From Ridgeia piscesae (lineage: Eukaryota > Annelida > Polychaeta > Sabellida > Siboglinidae): a stretch of DNA of 64,000 nucleotides. The stretch is from positions 368,501 through 432,500 of the forward strand of contig JAODUO010000111.1 in assembly GCA_025642075.2 (NCBI GenBank), written 5' to 3'. Both the position numbers and the translations under genes were made by a program. Shown in pieces: positions 21,573 to 32,310 of this stretch. A model generated the notes under the pieces. It was given only the letters and a program-made list of their open reading frames with translations, was not told where the DNA came from and did not search any database. Positions within the stretch are counted from its first letter, which is position 1, and each line of letters begins with the position of its first letter.

Positions 21573-21938
21573 TCAGCACGACTTCACGAGCGCCACGGTG
21601 TGACTCGACAGGGATTTGGGAAGCGGACACTCGCAGCGACTCCACGAGTCATTGTGTACGTCATACGCCTCCACGATGTCCGTTCGTCCCGCGTCACTCT
21701 TCCCGCCGAGTAGCAACAGCTTTCCCTGCCAGTAGACGCAGCCGCCCTCCATGTGACCTTGGGATGCCACCGCCAGGGCGCGCCACAGTTGCTGACGCGG
21801 CTCGTAGCGGTAGACGGTGTGACGTTGGCCGCCGTACACGTACAGACGGTTGTCCGTGACAACGACGGCGCCGGGGCAGAACAGCGGTTCCGGTAGGGGC
21901 GTCCCGTAGCTCCACTGACCGGAAGTGGGGTCGTACAC
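21573..21938 (-). CDS. KLHL-type BTB-Kelch gene, last coding exon (Kelch repeats 5-6)
   Basis: This exon encodes about residues 478-598. The acceptor is GTCTGTCGCCAG followed by GTGTACGACCCC, phase 0, fitting the phase-0 donor at 22437. The peptide begins VYDPTSGQWSYG and includes RLYVYGGQ, VYRYEPRQQLWRALA, LLLLGGK and VEAYDVHNDSW. These are two Kelch blades with the Gly-Gly doublet, spaced Tyr and Trp, and the final strand SSHTVALV. The stop is TGA at 21575-21573. With exon 22437-23610 it completes a six-bladed propeller, the substrate-binding half of CUL3 adaptor proteins. Codons are GC-rich, unlike the AT-rich flanks. The splice call rests on phase and domain continuity, without transcript data. 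Confidence 0.9.
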   Translation of the reverse strand: MYDPTSGQWSYGTPLPEPLFCPGAVVVTDNRLYVYGGQRHTVYRYEPRQQLWRALAVASQGHMEGGCVYWQGKLLLLGGKSDAGRTDIVEAYDVHNDSWSRCECPLPKSLSSHTVALVKSC

Positions 21939-22243
21939 CTGGCGACAGACGACTATGTTAGTGTGCACCCCAGATGAGAACGTGACCGGCAGAATAATGA
22001 GACCAGATGAAGAAATATTGACTGATTTCCGTGCGAAATGTGCAGTGTAATTAGAAATTAGTTAACGTGAATGTATTGTGTTGGAAATAAGTCGACAAAT
22101 AAATCTACCTGAACAATAATGATTTTTATATAGCTCCGGTATACGTCACGTGGTGGCACTCATGGCGCTTTCACAGTATTTTATTGATTAAAGAAATATA
22201 AAAGTCATATTAAAATAAAATATCAATAAAGATATATTTTAAT

Positions 22244-22282
<39 letters not shown>

Positions 22283-22436
22283 CATATATACATTCATACA
22301 TACAGTATACATACACGAGTATTTGCCTGACACTTCGGAAATGTATTCCACTATAGCAAGGAGCTGTAATGCTGTTACACATATTAAAAAGTATTGCTAG
22401 TATCCGTGATACTTTTGAGCTCACTGCGGCACCCAC
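21939..22436 (-). other. Second coding intron of the KLHL-like gene
   Basis: A 498-bp phase-0 intron with donor CAG|GTGGGT (22436) and acceptor CGCCAG (21939). It contains a (CA)n/(TA)n microsatellite at 22240-22285. Confidence 0.85.
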
Positions 22437-23610
22437 CTGAACGACGTCGGTTGACCGGACGCCCATCGAGTCGACACTTCCGCCAATCACCCACATACAA
22501 CCCGAGAACGATGCAACCGCCGGACGCTTCACCGCCTTCAACATGTCCGGCAGGGGTCGCCACTCGTCGGCGTCGGCGTCATACTCCTCGGCGCTTACCA
22601 GCTCGACGTCGTCCGGTATGACTTCATTGTCGCGCGTGTCCGCCGGCTGCGTGACGTCACTTCCGTTGCCCTGTCCGCCTACGGCGTACAGTCGGCCGCC
22701 GACGACGGCCGTCGAGTGGAGCATGCGCGCGTGACACATCCGGGCGTGCCGCTGCCACGACTGCGTGCGCACGCAGAACGACCACGTATCGGCGACGATC
22801 TGACCGGAAGACGCCTGTCCGCCCGTCACGAAGAGTCTCGTGGCGAACGCGCACGCGCTGATGAACGCGCAGCGCAGCGGCAGCGTCGTGATCGGCTCGC
22901 ACGCGTTGAGGCCGTGTCTGTATCGCCACACGCCGTACACCTCTCCCTCGTTCGAGAACCCGCCCGTCACGAGAATCACCTTCATGCCGTCACGCGGCAC
23001 CAATCGCTTGTTGTCATCGGCGCCGACTTCCGGTCGACGTTCCTCCGCCGCCGTCGCGTGGTACTTCCGGCACTCGGCGACGTATCCTGCGCACTCCGGG
23101 CCCGTCATCAGCACATCCGGTTCGACGACGTCGGCGAAGAATCCGCGCGAGCAGAACGGGAAGCGCACGTGCTGCAGCAGCCGCCAGACGTCGCCACCCA
23201 TGCGCGCGAGGAAGTCGTGCACGATCCAGGCGCGCACGGCGCGATAGACATCGTCCTCGCTATCCAGGCACAGCGTGTCGTCGGGCGATGTACGCGGCCA
23301 GGTCGTCGGCCGACATCTCCAGGTACTCGGGCTCGCGTACGACGGCCGTGAAGTCCGTCAACATCGCCTGGCGGGCGAGACGCGAGAGCCGGGAGAGCGA
23401 GTAGAACTCGGCGAACGCCCAGTAGCCAACGGATGTGGCCGGCGACAGCGCGTCGACGAGGAAGTCCTCGCACAACTCGCGCAGGCGCAGCACCTCGAGA
23501 AAGTTGCACGCGACGAGCACTTCCTGCACGTTGGCGCGCGTGATGCGTGCGCGGCCCATGTACACGAAGTCGACGACGACGCTGAGCACGCCGGGAGGCA
23601 CCTCGCTCAC
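22437..23610 (-). CDS. KLHL-type BTB-Kelch gene, middle coding exon (rest of BTB, BACK, Kelch 1-4), frame-broken
   Basis: The exon starts at acceptor CCGTCTCAG and continues the BTB fold: VSEVPPGVLSVVVDFVYMG, then ITRANVQEVLVACNFLEV and LCEDFL. A BACK domain follows (YWAFAEFYSLSRL, YLEMSADDLAAYIA, then DDTLCLDSEDDVY, AVRAWIVHDF, LLQHVRFPF), then four Kelch blades (VILVTGGF, LFVTGGQ, LYAVGGQ, MWVIGGS). The length is 1174 nt, one more than a multiple of three, although both ends are phase 0. The frame shifts between YIA and DDTLCLD, at a CCC run (23285-23283). Removing one base gives an uninterrupted 391-codon exon and a 598-residue protein, normal for KLHL. All other residues look conserved, so a sequencing indel or a very recent mutation is likely. 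KLHL proteins are CUL3 ubiquitin-ligase adaptors; the subfamily is not assigned. Confidence 0.9.
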
Positions 23611-23628
23611 CTGAGACGGACGATGCAT

Positions 23629-23885
23629 GGACCGTTACGGACAACAGTAGATACAGGGACCGTTAGGGATAGCAGTAGATACCAAGACCGTCATAGACAA
23701 CATTAGATACACAGACCGTGATGGATAGCATTAGATATACGGACCGTTATGGACAATAGTAGATAAACAGACCGTCACAAACAACTTTAGATACACGGAC
23801 CGTTATGGAAAACAGTTGATGGACCGACCGTCACAAATAACTGTAGATACACGGACCATTGGGGACAACATTGAATACACCAGCA
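23629..23885. repeat. 28-30-bp minisatellite, about nine diverged units
   Basis: Units of the form GGACCGTTATGGACAACAGT followed by AGATACAC (plus strand) run from 23629 to 23885. The array begins only 18 nt from the splice acceptor at 23611, so it supplies the likely branch-point region. Confidence 0.8.
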
Positions 23886-24060
23886 GAGACAACAATGCAC
23901 GATCTATAAGACACAACATCCAATCCACGAACCGTGAGAGGCAACAATTCACTGATCATCAGAAATGACACCAATGACACGATGAACAAGAAGCGATATC
24001 AAATACTCGGGATATCAGAAGCGACACCATCAAACGCACCAAACTATTGCATGCGTGCAC

Positions 24061-24505
<445 letters not shown>

Positions 24506-24548
24506 ATTCGTGAGTATGTGTGTGTTGGTATGTGTGCTCGTATCTCAC

Positions 24549-24806
24549 CTGGACCTCTGATGCGCCGTACTCACGCATGCGCGATGTGAACAGCGCCCGG
24601 AAGTACTTGCTGGCTCCGGCGAGAACGATGCGGTGACAGGGCACGCGCAGGTTCCCGGATGTCAACGTGACGTCAAATAGGTGCTCTTCTTTCCGCAGGT
24701 CGCTGACGTTGCTCAATATATCGAGCGCGTGACCTTCATCCTCCACCTCCCGGAACGCGTGACCTTCATCTTCTAACTCCCGGTACTGTTTCGTTTCCGG
24801 TGCCAT
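24549..24806 (-). CDS. KLHL-type BTB-Kelch gene, first coding exon (start of BTB domain)
   Basis: The exon encodes residues 1-86 of a BTB-BACK-Kelch protein. The chosen start, ATGGCACCG at 24806-24804, lies just downstream of an acceptor (CCGTTTTCAG ending at 24826), so the upstream reading-frame extension is intronic. After an acidic lead with a 10-residue tandem repeat (LEDEGHAFRE / VEDEGHALDI) the BTB begins: ILSNVSDLRKEEHLFDVTLT, then VPCHRIVLAGASKYFRALF. These carry the DVTL, the CHRxVLA loop and the YFRAMF-like helix of CUL3-binding BTB domains. The donor is GTCCAG|GTGAGA, phase 0. KLHL proteins present substrates to CUL3-RBX1 ligases in the cytoplasm. Six Kelch blades follow in the next exons. 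Confidence 0.9.
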
Positions 24807-24825
24807 CGTGTCGCCTGAATCACAT
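24807..24825 (-). other. 5' UTR part of the first coding exon
   Basis: Nineteen nucleotides lie between the candidate acceptor CCGTTTTCAG and the start codon. A second possible acceptor, GTGATTCAG, lies 10 nt closer to the ATG. Their presence implies at least one non-coding exon upstream. Confidence 0.5.
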
Positions 24826-25079
24826 CTGAAAACGGAACAGTCATAGTTGGTATAAACATATAATGTTGTGGTTAGCTGCAGTGTAATAGCTATAACAAAT
24901 AGTTCCAGCGTCAACAAAATTCGACACTAATTTGATCTCCCGTGGAGTCATACGTTATACGGACGACCAAAATAACTCAATGTAGTTTAGAGAGATTCTG
25001 CCACCGTCCCGGTATCGATGCCTTACAAATTTCGACTTTGTCTGTTTGGTAAATGAGCAATCAAACCGAATGCGTGACG

Positions 25080-25222
25080 TGGTAGCATTTACATTTTCCG
25101 GGCGTTATAAACTACCACAAACGCTTTGCGTTTCGCTGCACATTGATGATTTTACATGTATCACGCATGCGCAGAAACGTCATCCGGATAGTTTTTAACG
25201 CCTGGAAAAATGTAAGCGCGAC
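25080..25222. mobile_element. Short inverted-repeat element related to 52600-53065
   Basis: The ends GCATTTACATTTTCCGGGCG and CGCCTGGAAAAATGTAAGCGC are inverted copies. The interior CGCTTTGCGTTTCGCTGCAC, then GATGATTTTACATGTAT and CGCATGCGCAGAAACGTCA, matches the right arm of the element at 52.6-53.07 kb. This is probably an internally deleted MITE. Confidence 0.65.
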
Positions 25223-25765
25223 AATGTGATCGGGATATGGAATGGAGTGAGATGGGGGCGTTTGCAGGAATACTCAACATTTGTGAGAACACGCCACTGT
25301 TTGAATTGTAGCCTTAATAAGTAAGACGCGAGATATTTCTGACGTAATCACAGGGAACGACGCTAGAGGGCGTGTATCTCATTACAGAAATCAGCTCATG
25401 TACTTGTTAAGAGGTGGCGAATGGATGTCATGCACTGTTTTTGGCAGTTTGCGAAACGAACATCCGAAGTAGGGTTCTAAAGAAAATGCAAATTCAAAAA
25501 TATAGAATTCCAAACTAATCGAAAACGACTGGACTTCATAAAATTATGTCGTTTCAGTCTTGTTCCAAAACCAATGCTTGGACCCACGGCAAATCCTGCA
25601 AATCCACCGTATGAACCTACTCCAAAACAGCGAACGACTCGAAGGTTGCCAAACAGGACACCAAGAACCCGGAAGTAAACATCGTGTTAAGGGCCTCTTT
25701 CACCTACATAATATACATTAACGTTTAGACCTGCGGCTGTCATCCCAAATACTGCCTTGATTTGT
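25223..25765. other. No recognisable feature
   Basis: Unassigned CpG-containing sequence, presumably inside the long 5' intron of the KLHL-like gene. Confidence 0.35.
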
Positions 25766-25767
25766 TT

Positions 25768-25790
25768 GTGTGTGTGGTGTGGTGTGGTGT

Positions 25791-25828
<38 letters not shown>

Positions 25829-25851
25829 CGTGCGTGCGTGTGCGTGCGTGC

Positions 25852-25907
<56 letters not shown>

Positions 25908-25940
25908 TGTGGTGTGTGTGTGTGAGTGTGTGTGTGTTTG
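25768..25940. repeat. (GT)n/(GTGC)n microsatellite
   Basis: GT repeats with GGTGTGGTGTG and GTGCGTGC interruptions. Confidence 0.95.
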
Positions 25941-28330
25941 GCGGATTCTTTGCGCGGCACCTTTGACTCTTACAAGCCACAAACACGTTGTTTTACAAAA
26001 ACACCACGAGTTACTGCCACTCACGGTTTTTTGACGGCACCTGGCGCGTCGTGACCTAGTTCGCGCAGCTCTCTGCAGAATTCCGCCGTTTGTACGACAC
26101 ACGCTTTTGATTAATGATGACCGCTTCGAGCTACTCCGTATTGGTGGCACACTGTTTTTGTTTTCTTTCTTTGTGGTGATGTGCCGCAGTGCCATATGCG
26201 TGCATAATGATTTACATCCGTTTATTGGTAGTTTAGAGATCGTTTCGTCAATTACATATATTCATTTACCTCGGTGAGGGGATGTATACTTTACACCCAC
26301 ATAAGAACGCTACGATCGCAGCTGTAGGTGACTCGCATACTCGCATATTGATCATTAGAGCAAAACCTGTGTTTAATTAAATATTGCATACCAGTATTGA
26401 TTTTGGATATTGCTTGCGTTGTGGTTGCCGGGGTCCCAGATTCTTTACGTTTCATCATCTGTTTACTAACCACGTATTTTCCCATGCACAAGCCCATTTT
26501 ATGGCAAACGATTTTCACCGCTCAGTGGGAATAATGAGTTATATGATAGACATCACTAGGCACACAATTAGATAACGAGCAAGCAACATGTGCAGGTTTC
26601 CGGTATGTTTCGGATGTTTTTAAGTAGAAGCTGGTCAGGGGTTTGCCATCAACATCACATCGATTAACTCACTAATTAGTAACCGCACGTTTGCCGTGAC
26701 ATACTGTGACCATACAGAGAGGTATTTTCCTACAGATACAACAGAACAGAACAGACGATGCACACACTAATTAGTTTCCACACTGAATCCGCCCACCCTC
26801 TTACACAAACAATACTCATTTAGCTGCGGGGGGTAATTCCCACCTGCTGGGTCCATAATTTACTCAGTTTCCCACGGCAGTTTCTGACAACGTGTATAGT
26901 TCGCGTCATATGGGGTGAAACCACATGTAGCCGTCACCGTGGATTTTTCGTTTTTCCGTCGACAATATTGTCTGACGATTTTTAGTAATATATTAAAGGT
27001 GGGCTGAAGCGTTTGAACAACCATTGCCCAACCATAAGAACATACTATTTACAAGTCACGTGACCATGATTTGATGAGCGCGAAACCACTGTATATATCA
27101 AATATGTTTCAAATCTTTACATTTGGCTTGACTCGCTCCTATCTATTCAATGTCAAATTTCCATTTTCCCGAATAACCTTATTAATAGACATCGGTGCAC
27201 GAATACAAGAATATGGTGCCCTATTTCGTGTGGTAGGCGTAATATATATCAACAGAAAATCATCGAAAAAATCGAAAAGTTACACTAAGTAGGTAGAAGC
27301 GAGTCAAACCAAATGCAGCTCGAGAGTAATGGCGGCGACCAGGGCCGACGGCGGCAATTGTTTTATACCATAGCGTCATGTGCCTAGCTACTCCCGACAC
27401 CACGCGTCAAACAACGTCATGTGTTTTACAAACACAATAACAATTTCGGGCTTCGGGCTTTCGCGGTGGTCCGTGACTCGTCGTACAAAGAAGGCGTTAA
27501 ACAAGAATGTGTCGTGAACGTACATAAATAACGTACTGGCGACGTTACAGGCACCACTTGTAGTGCCAGTGGTGTCATTTACTGCTCGTCGTTCACCTTA
27601 CATATGACAGGTGAAGAGGTAAAACTTCCTTTGATACGGTCGTCCATCTTCCTGGATTTTCGCCGCGTCACTGTGACTCACGCAAAACACCGCGTGACTG
27701 TGTCCGTTTTTGTCAGACTGGTTATTTGATCTACGTCCGCGTCTGTGTCGTTTTTGTTAAATGTTGACTGTTCGTCATTTTCAGTCACAGTACGTCTCCG
27801 CGAATAATACACCATTCTAAAGTATGAACGTGTTAAGTCCTATATGACAGCATATTTCATAGTGTTGATACAGTAACTTTAGCATGTTTAAAATGTCACA
27901 TATTCCCACCACAAAGGAACAGGGGCTTTCCTCTTATCACTTCGACACTCGTAACATATTTATATGGCCACCTGGCGGCCAATAACTGAAAAACAATCAA
28001 CGAGTCATGCCGTGTTGCCATTCCGGGCAGGCACACTGTAACGAGGTTCGACAAAACTATTGCATAATCGAAAATGGACGGAGCCGTGAGAACGAATCTG
28101 GAACGAATCGCCCAAAAACAAAACGCGTGGTCGTTTCGTGCACAATTCTCAACCGTAAATAGCATCTATGTGTTTGCACCGAACTCGGCGCCTGGCACAA
28201 GGCTCATAAATTAAGGGAAACTCACCGCGCCATCACGCGCTGATAACCGGCGTAATTGCGAACAGCAGCGATTTACGTCGGCGCTCCTTCCGTTTTCTCC
28301 GACAGGGGGCGTTGGTGTAAGACCACAGTT
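25941..28330. other. No recognisable gene; CpG-rich unique sequence
   Basis: Only short open frames without domains. ACGT and CGTC words are frequent. Confidence 0.35.
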
Positions 28331-28498
28331 AGTGTCCGTCCGCCCTTAGTGTCCGTCCGCCATTGGTATCAGTCCGCCATTAGTCTGCCCGTCGTCAGTA
28401 TATGTCCGCCATTAGTGTCCGTCCGTCATTAGTGTCCGCCCGCCATTGGTATTCGTCAGCGATTAATATCCGTCCGCCATTAGTTCCGTCCGCCATTA
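28331..28498. repeat. 17-18-bp minisatellite, about ten units
   Basis: Units of AGTGTCCGTCCGCCATT with variants (GGTATCAGTCCGCCATT, AGTATATGTCCGCCATT) run head to tail. Confidence 0.85.
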
Positions 28499-29310
28499 CC
28501 GAAAGAGTCGTACGAACGAAAAAGTGCCACGGTGAGTGGCGCGGGAAGTGCAGTTGAAAACACATCACGGCACGACGGCAGCCCTAGTTCAATACCCTGT
28601 CACGGCAGCATGGTATATTTTATGTTGACATATGGCTCTCAACATTGGGGACTGTGTATCCCTTGTGAATAGGATAATGACGTTAATGTCGGTCCTGTCT
28701 CGATTAAGGACGTAAAAGAACCACTGAAGACGACAAGCACCCTGGCAGTGACCACCCTCAGTGCCAGCATGGAAAGGTCGGCCTGGCGTACATGCTTCTG
28801 AAAAACTAATCCAATGAGATTTCATAAGATCATAACGTGGTAAACACAATATATACAGATTAGTCAGTTAACAGAACCCTGCCGAGTGCTGGAAACAACT
28901 AGAACAAGAACCTAGTTAGTCATCCGTGTGACGACGAGGTCATTGTGGTCAGAGAGATTACTGCTATTTCTGGGTCCAAGTAAGATGTCGTCTACCGATT
29001 ACAACTTTTTTTGTTCTCGCTTTAAGTTGACAGTCAACATTGGGTCGTATTGACCTGTGGAACGAGGTCACCGTGACCTACATAAGCTATGTCAAAATGA
29101 CTTGCAATAAGTCAGGTCATGGTAACCTACACTTTCTTAGACATAGTAATTACTAATCGATTCATATCAATACGCATGCGTCAACTGCCTGAATGAAACA
29201 CTCTCTGATAGCAAGATTAGGATTTTTTTGTAGCGCTGCAAAACTATCGCAGTGCATGGCGTTAGGTCAGGATGAATACGTAAGTGCTTGCATGTGTATG
29301 GCGTGTGCAT
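28499..29310. other. No recognisable gene
   Basis: Unique sequence with short open frames only. Confidence 0.35.
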
Positions 29311-29311
<1 letters not shown>

Positions 29312-29392
<81 letters not shown>

Positions 29393-29425
29393 TGTGCGTG
29401 TGCGTGTGCGTGTGCGTGTGCGTGT

Positions 29426-29467
<42 letters not shown>

Positions 29468-29595
29468 CGTGCGTGCGTGTGTGTGTGCGTGCGTGCGTCC
29501 GTGCGTGCATGCGTGTGAGCTCGTTCGCTTGCGCGTTGCTTACAATGTGTGCGTGCGTGCGTTCGAGCATATGTACGTGCGTGCGTGAGTTCACG
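29312..29595. repeat. (GT)n/(GTGC)n microsatellite
   Basis: Long GT tracts with GTGCGTGTGC and GTGCGTGCGT blocks. Cys/Val- and His/Thr-rich frames across it are artefacts. Confidence 0.95.
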
Positions 29596-30668
29596 CGCGT
29601 GTATTTTATTTTAGCATGCCTTATATGCAACATAATCTTTACACATTTCCAATCACTTTAGTGATACTTTATGCCCTATCTTAACATAATAATTTCGTAA
29701 TGTAATTTGTCATTACATTAGAATATCATTGCATAGTGCATACCTTTGGCTATACGTTATAAAAATCAATAAACAATAATATAGGGTATACATGAAACCG
29801 CACGGCGCGGAATTGGTGTGACTGAGAATAAATCGGCCCTGTTGTTAGGCTGATGTACGGCCAAGTGTCCAGCTAACACGGTCCTCTGTTGTGAGCGCGT
29901 GCGATGCCTTCCAACTGTTGCGGACACGTCACGCCGACAACGATAAATCCCCTATCTAGGTTGGCATCGCCGCGTGCGCAATGCCACCGGGAAAACAAGA
30001 ATGATTTACCGCAGGTCATCCATCTAGCACACATCATAAGCAGGTCAAACGCGTAAAATGCAGCGTTTACCATTCCGGTCACGTTTTGTGGACACTCCCA
30101 GCGCCTCGACTACAACCGCTGAACGCAGCGCCATTGCAAGAAAGCAGACGACACCGAGAATTTCGGCGCCACAATAAAAACGGAAAATTACCCCGTACTG
30201 TATAATCATTCGTAATGTCGACTAAAACCAAATAAGACCGCTCATATAACACCCAAAGTTAATAAGAGTCATAACAATGATTGTAAACAAACGTAGGCCA
30301 TGCCTATTTTGGATCACTTTCATCGCCTAGCTTTTATTAGAAATACGCACCAATAAAACGTGACACATATGAAACAAATGCTCGATAAAAGGCATGTTAA
30401 CTTAATCTAACACCCGGTCTGTATTCATGCAGCTCTGGCTTTATCACTGGCTACGTGTACTCGACAGGCACTGACCTAATTACGTCACGCCATTGTGACA
30501 ACAATCCAGGCACGCGGTTAGCGACAGAACTATGGCACCTTAATAAACAAACAAATATTGACGGAAGTGCAAACATCGCGCTGTGTAAAGAGGCGTGTGG
30601 ACCGCGTGCGATGCATAATTCATGACTGACGAGAAAACTGACAGAAACCGAAAAAAATAAGCAAAACT
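29596..30668. other. No recognisable gene
   Basis: Unique sequence. The last ~250 bp before 30669 are CpG-containing and could hold a promoter for the candidate exon that follows; no defined promoter element is visible. Confidence 0.35.
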
Positions 30669-30801
30669 ATGTCGAGGAGCGTGGATCTAGGTTCGCCTCG
30701 CTGGGACAACAACGAACGCTCGGCTATACATCAAACGCCACATCTGTTCGCGCAATTGGCGGCGTCTTTCAACCGTGCCCGAGCCATGATGGAATGGCAG
30801 T
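30669..30801 (+). CDS. Candidate first coding exon of an unidentified plus-strand gene
   Basis: An ATG with A at -3 (AAAACTATGTCG), 30 nt after an in-frame TGA, opens 44 codons with no stop: MSRSVDLGSPRWDNNERSAI ... HLFAQLAASF ... RARAMMEWQ. A strong donor, GGCAGT|GTAAGTT, follows at 30801/30802 (phase 1). Codons and composition are more GC-rich than the surroundings. I recognise no family and cannot identify the next exon with confidence. It lies on the opposite strand within the presumed 10-kb 5' intron of the KLHL-like gene. A chance open stretch next to a chance donor is possible. Confidence 0.3.
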
Positions 30802-31569
30802 GTAAGTTGTTTTCGTGAATATGATCAGGTCGATAAAACGTTGCATCCGTACTGGACATAGCTTGTGTATACGTCGTTATTTCCCATCGCGTGGGTGGAG
30901 CCTAGATTTTTAACGCAAAGACGAATACTCCACTACCCGGAATTGTCCGGCCTGAAGCACTTGTGACTTAAAAGACAACGTGACACGAACTCAATGTTTA
31001 CGTTATGTCAATGTGGACTTTACTAAGACAATAGTACGTAAATACCGAGTTCTAACGTCATAGTTTGTTTATTACGTCGTCATAAATGGTTCATACATTG
31101 TCACGTGATATCACAAGAACCCTGGCTTACGACATCTATAATTTGTTTGATAGAATACTGGGAGAAAATACATTGGTTTCGCTAAGAGAATAATTCATCA
31201 ATTGAAGGAGAAATGTGTTTCGCAACATACAATATTGTCTGACCTCCTCCATTCGTTGTACGGGGTCGGTGATGTTACTGTTTTCTGGACATCCGTGTAA
31301 CGGTCAAACAGGTCGTAAATGTTCTTGTTAAGGCCGGACTAGCGGCAGATACATAAGTAGACACATATCCTGCTCTATATCGGTAGGATAACCAAATCCG
31401 TCCATAGTATTATCGGCAGGTTAATCGCTAATCTCCCAGCGAGTTCCTGGTTGTAGACAGGGTTCAGGTTTAACATCGCGGAAATGCCGCTTGGAATTCT
31501 GTCGCGGGAGTGTCTGCCGTTCGCGTTACTCTTTAGGAATGCATTGTGTTGATAACATTATAAAGTAGG
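30802..31569. other. No recognisable feature
   Basis: Unique sequence, nothing recognised. Confidence 0.35.
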
Positions 31570-31800
31570 GTAACAGTAGAGTAAGAACCGTTCAGTTGAA
31601 CACCATCCCGACTTCACTGGGAAGCATTCAGCCTCGCCCAATTACTGCACAAAGAAAACGTGTTCACAAGTAACCACTAGTGTCTGTAGCCAGGTATTCA
31701 TACGTTGGGTGAACTGAAGCAATGTACAGTGAACGAATTCACCGACAGTTCGAAATGACAGGACGCGGGTTCGAACGTCAGGTAACACGTCACTGGCTCT
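31570..31800 (-). mobile_element. tRNA-derived SINE copy (family of 62.55 kb), diverged
   Basis: CCGTTCAGTTGAACACCATC and GGGAAGCATTCAGCCTCGCC match the body of the copy at 62549-62845. CAGGTATTCATACGTTGGGTGAA, then GAAGCAATGTACAGTGAA, matches the copy at 44.1 kb. A B-box-like GTTCGAACCC lies near 31769-31780 in minus orientation. Confidence 0.6.
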
Positions 31801-32194
31801 GTCTGTATGGCATATTAACAAACGTTTAACACCCGTGTGTATACAAAGACCGCGTGTTTCCGTTAACCGCAGAAGACACAATACATTCAAATTGCTGCTA
31901 ATTATCGACACATTGCCATGGCAACACGTCAAACGAGGCGTGAACGTAAATCACGCGTGGCCGTCGATGGCGATTCGGTCGCCCAGGGTCACGCTTGATT
32001 TACGGCGCTGGAACGCCACGAAGACATCGCTTGCAGTCGTAGTGAGTCCGTCCTTGGTGGGAAATTGTCAGTGCCCGGGACAGTAAACTTCAGGAACGAC
32101 AGACGCGCCACAACAACGTGATTGTTGTGCCCCCTTACTGGAGCTGTGCCCCCTTACTGGAGCTGTGCCCCCTCAATTGAGCCACCGGCTCGGG
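31801..32194. other. Unassigned, with a short 22-bp repeat
   Basis: GTGCCCCCTTACTGGAGCT occurs twice, followed by a partial third copy, at 32126-32180. A 38-codon minus-strand open stretch at about 31957-32073 has no supporting splice sites. Confidence 0.35.
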
Positions 32195-32310
32195 ATGCCG
32201 TCACAACATCCAATAGCTGCTAGAAAACTATCTCCACATTGTAGGGGAGATTTCAGCCACGCTGCAATTAATGAGCGAAGACAATTTGTTCACAATTATC
32301 TGTCCACATG
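32195..32310 (-). mobile_element. SINE fragment (same family as 62.55 kb)
   Basis: AGATTTCAGCCACGCTGCAA, then TTAATGAGCGAAGACAA and TTCACAATTATCTGTCCAC, match the body of the SINE copies at 44.1 and 62.6 kb. No tRNA-like head remains. Confidence 0.5.

Noticed and set aside
22394..23706. Plus-strand frames up to 211 codons opposite the KLHL exons
   Set aside because: Shadows of a GC-rich coding strand; the minus strand has the domains and splice sites.
31957..32073. 38-codon minus open stretch (SDVFVAFQRRKSSVTLGDR) as an exon
   Set aside because: It looks protein-like, but there are no convincing splice sites and it ends in a stop without context.
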